Positions 48,504 through 49,455 of a stretch of DNA of 49,455 nt are shown here, in pieces. The notes under the pieces are model-generated. The model searched no databases, was not told where the DNA came from, and saw only the letters and a list, made by a program, of their open reading frames with translations. Numbering within the stretch: position 1 is the stretch's first letter; the number at the start of each line of letters is the position of its first letter. The DNA is from CAYYYJ01 sp964476045 (GTDB lineage: Archaea; Aenigmatarchaeota; Aenigmatarchaeia; QMZP01; JACQNV01). A program made the position numbers and the translations under genes. The stretch is taken from the NCBI GenBank assembly GCA_964476045.1, contig CAYYYJ010000005.1, positions 1 through 49,455 of the forward strand, read 5' to 3'.

Positions 48504-49313
48504 CTAAAGCAGGTTTGCAAGTTTCTTTATGTCCTTGTTCGCTACATGCGTGTAGATTTGCGTTGTTTTCAAATCTTTGTGCCCTAACAATTGCTGAATA
48601 TATCGGATATCTGCGCCGGATTCTAACAAATGGGTAGCGAAACTGTGCCTTAATGTATGAGGTGTTGCCTTTTTCTTAATTCCGGCTTTCTTAGAGGAGA
48701 ATTTTATAATTTGTTGAATTGTTCGTTTGTTATATTTCCCTTCTCTTTGGGAAACGAAAATTGGGCCTTCTTCCTTTGTTCCATACATTCTTAACGCATC
48801 AACCAGTTTTTTGTGAAGGAAAACTACTCTTTCTTTATCTCCCTTTGCAGTTTTTAGATGGATGACTTCCCTGTCAAAATCAATGTCCTGCCGGTTGATG
48901 TTTCTTGCTTCATCTAATCGAAGGCCTGCATAATAAAGAAACATTATAACAAGTTTGTGCTTCAAATTGTTTGTAGAGTCTATCATCTTGTTCACTTCCT
49001 CTTTGCTTAGCACAAGAGGCAGTTTTAAGGATTTTCTGGCAAGTGGCAGTTTCTCCTCAAATTTAGTGTTCAATACATTTTCGTGAAAGAACTTCAAAGC
49101 AAAGTATGCAGACCTCATTGTCGATTTGCTTTTAGTTGTGTAGGATAACAGAAACTCTCTTGGAGTCTTGCCTGAAGCGAGAAAATCTTTCACGACAGAG
49201 ATGTAGGATTTGCCTGTTTGGAAGGAATATCTTCTGAGTTTTATTTCCTCGATCAGTTTACCGATTAAGCGGTATCTTTCTTCTGGCGAATAACTTTTAC
49301 CCTCATCTGCCAT
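48504..49313 (-). CDS. xerA: XerA-like tyrosine recombinase
   Basis: 269 aa, length of archaeal XerA, which resolves chromosome dimers. Core-binding SAM-like N domain (LIEEIKLRRYSFQTGKSYIS), catalytic RHRH-Y set: YYAGLRLDEARNINR (R1), the Lys strand HLKTAKGDKER, HTLRHSFATHLLES (H-R), LLGHKDLKTTQIY (H and Tyr). Nothing suggests a prophage: no adjacent att or phage genes. It may also be relevant to the duplicated gene ends, but that is speculative. TATA-rich upstream (49325-49345). Confidence 0.9.
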   Translation of the reverse strand: MADEGKSYSPEERYRLIGKLIEEIKLRRYSFQTGKSYISVVKDFLASGKTPREFLLSYTTKSKSTMRSAYFALKFFHENVLNTKFEEKLPLARKSLKLPLVLSKEEVNKMIDSTNNLKHKLVIMFLYYAGLRLDEARNINRQDIDFDREVIHLKTAKGDKERVVFLHKKLVDALRMYGTKEEGPIFVSQREGKYNKRTIQQIIKFSSKKAGIKKKATPHTLRHSFATHLLESGADIRYIQQLLGHKDLKTTQIYTHVANKDIKKLANLL

Positions 49314-49455
49314 ACAATTTATTATATGGATAGAAATATATAAAATTCGCTTTTTATCCCAATTCTGCCATTTTCACGAATATTTATCTCGCTTAATAGT
49401 TGTTAAGTGAAATTTTCTCGGGCTCGCTATCGCAGATACATTTTTATATAATCAC
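49314..49455. promoter_or_regulatory. right edge, promoter of xerA
   Basis: AT-rich; ATATATAAAATTCG (about 49336-49349) reads as a TATA for the minus-strand xerA or for a gene beyond the edge. No coding sequence seen. Confidence 0.35.

Noticed and set aside
48504..49313. Phage integrase marking a provirus
   Set aside because: Length and motifs fit housekeeping XerA, and no att repeats or phage genes lie nearby.

Overview
The window is archaeal and most resembles a DPANN-type genome (Woesearchaeales/Pacearchaeales-like; this placement is inference). Supporting signs are archaeal-type ribosomal proteins (eL18, uL13, uS9, uS10, uL11), Spt5 and SecE, class I LysRS, archaeal-type AlaRS, FEN1, a Y-family polymerase with a PIP box, a histone-fold protein, XerA, AT-rich TATA promoters with many nearly leaderless genes, and intron-bearing tRNA genes. 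A bacterial-type LeuRS is the clearest sign of ancient transfer. Two runs of 100 N are assembly gaps. The one in alaS is almost certainly an unmerged contig overlap; the one after ftsZ lies in a real tandem repeat.

Layout. 0.1-2.2 kb: site-2 protease and a PIN/RHH toxin-antitoxin pair. 2.6-10.5 kb: tailed histone, tRNA-Leu, malic enzyme, then eL18-uL13 separated from uS9 by 4.5 kb of accessory genes (PQQ-type propeller, a lipoprotein beside a degenerate relative, GNAT, membrane-anchored HTH). 10.9-16.9 kb: AAA ATPase, decayed DNA, uS10, FEN1, a possible SecB-fold protein, DJ-1/PfpI plus wHTH, tRNA-Gln. 16.9-24.0 kb: a mosaic island with four HEPN/nucleotidyltransferase modules, a PIN/AbrB pair, and fragments of an ATPase, a response regulator and a Nudix protein. 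24.0-33.9 kb: LeuRS, tRNA-Arg, OMPDC-like protein, DinB, broken GNAT, DUF6516/HTH pair, LysRS, membrane protein. 34-37.2 kb: XRE regulator with palindromic operator, CheD-like protein, a second PIN TA pair, an orphan RHH. 37.3-42.8 kb: AlaRS, thioredoxin-like protein, a dead lipoprotein gene, FKBP. 42.9-49.3 kb: ftsZ, a caspase-like protease operon, secE-spt5-uL11, Lon-type protease, XerA.

The most unusual theme is that accessory cassettes sit between duplicated ends of resident genes. Tail copies of dinB (three), leuS (two), a DUF4143 ATPase (three) and ftsZ (at least three), and a head copy of alaS (two), flank or abut small cassettes that mostly carry toxin-antitoxin or acetyltransferase genes. 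Several copies differ only at synonymous positions, so they look like gene ends brought in from related genomes rather than fresh duplications. A second candidate system is a three-gene operon (two small related proteins and a caspase/C25-like peptidase with a His/Cys pair) lodged between ftsZ and secE. A third is the ftsZ leader, where mutually exclusive hairpins could hide the start codon.
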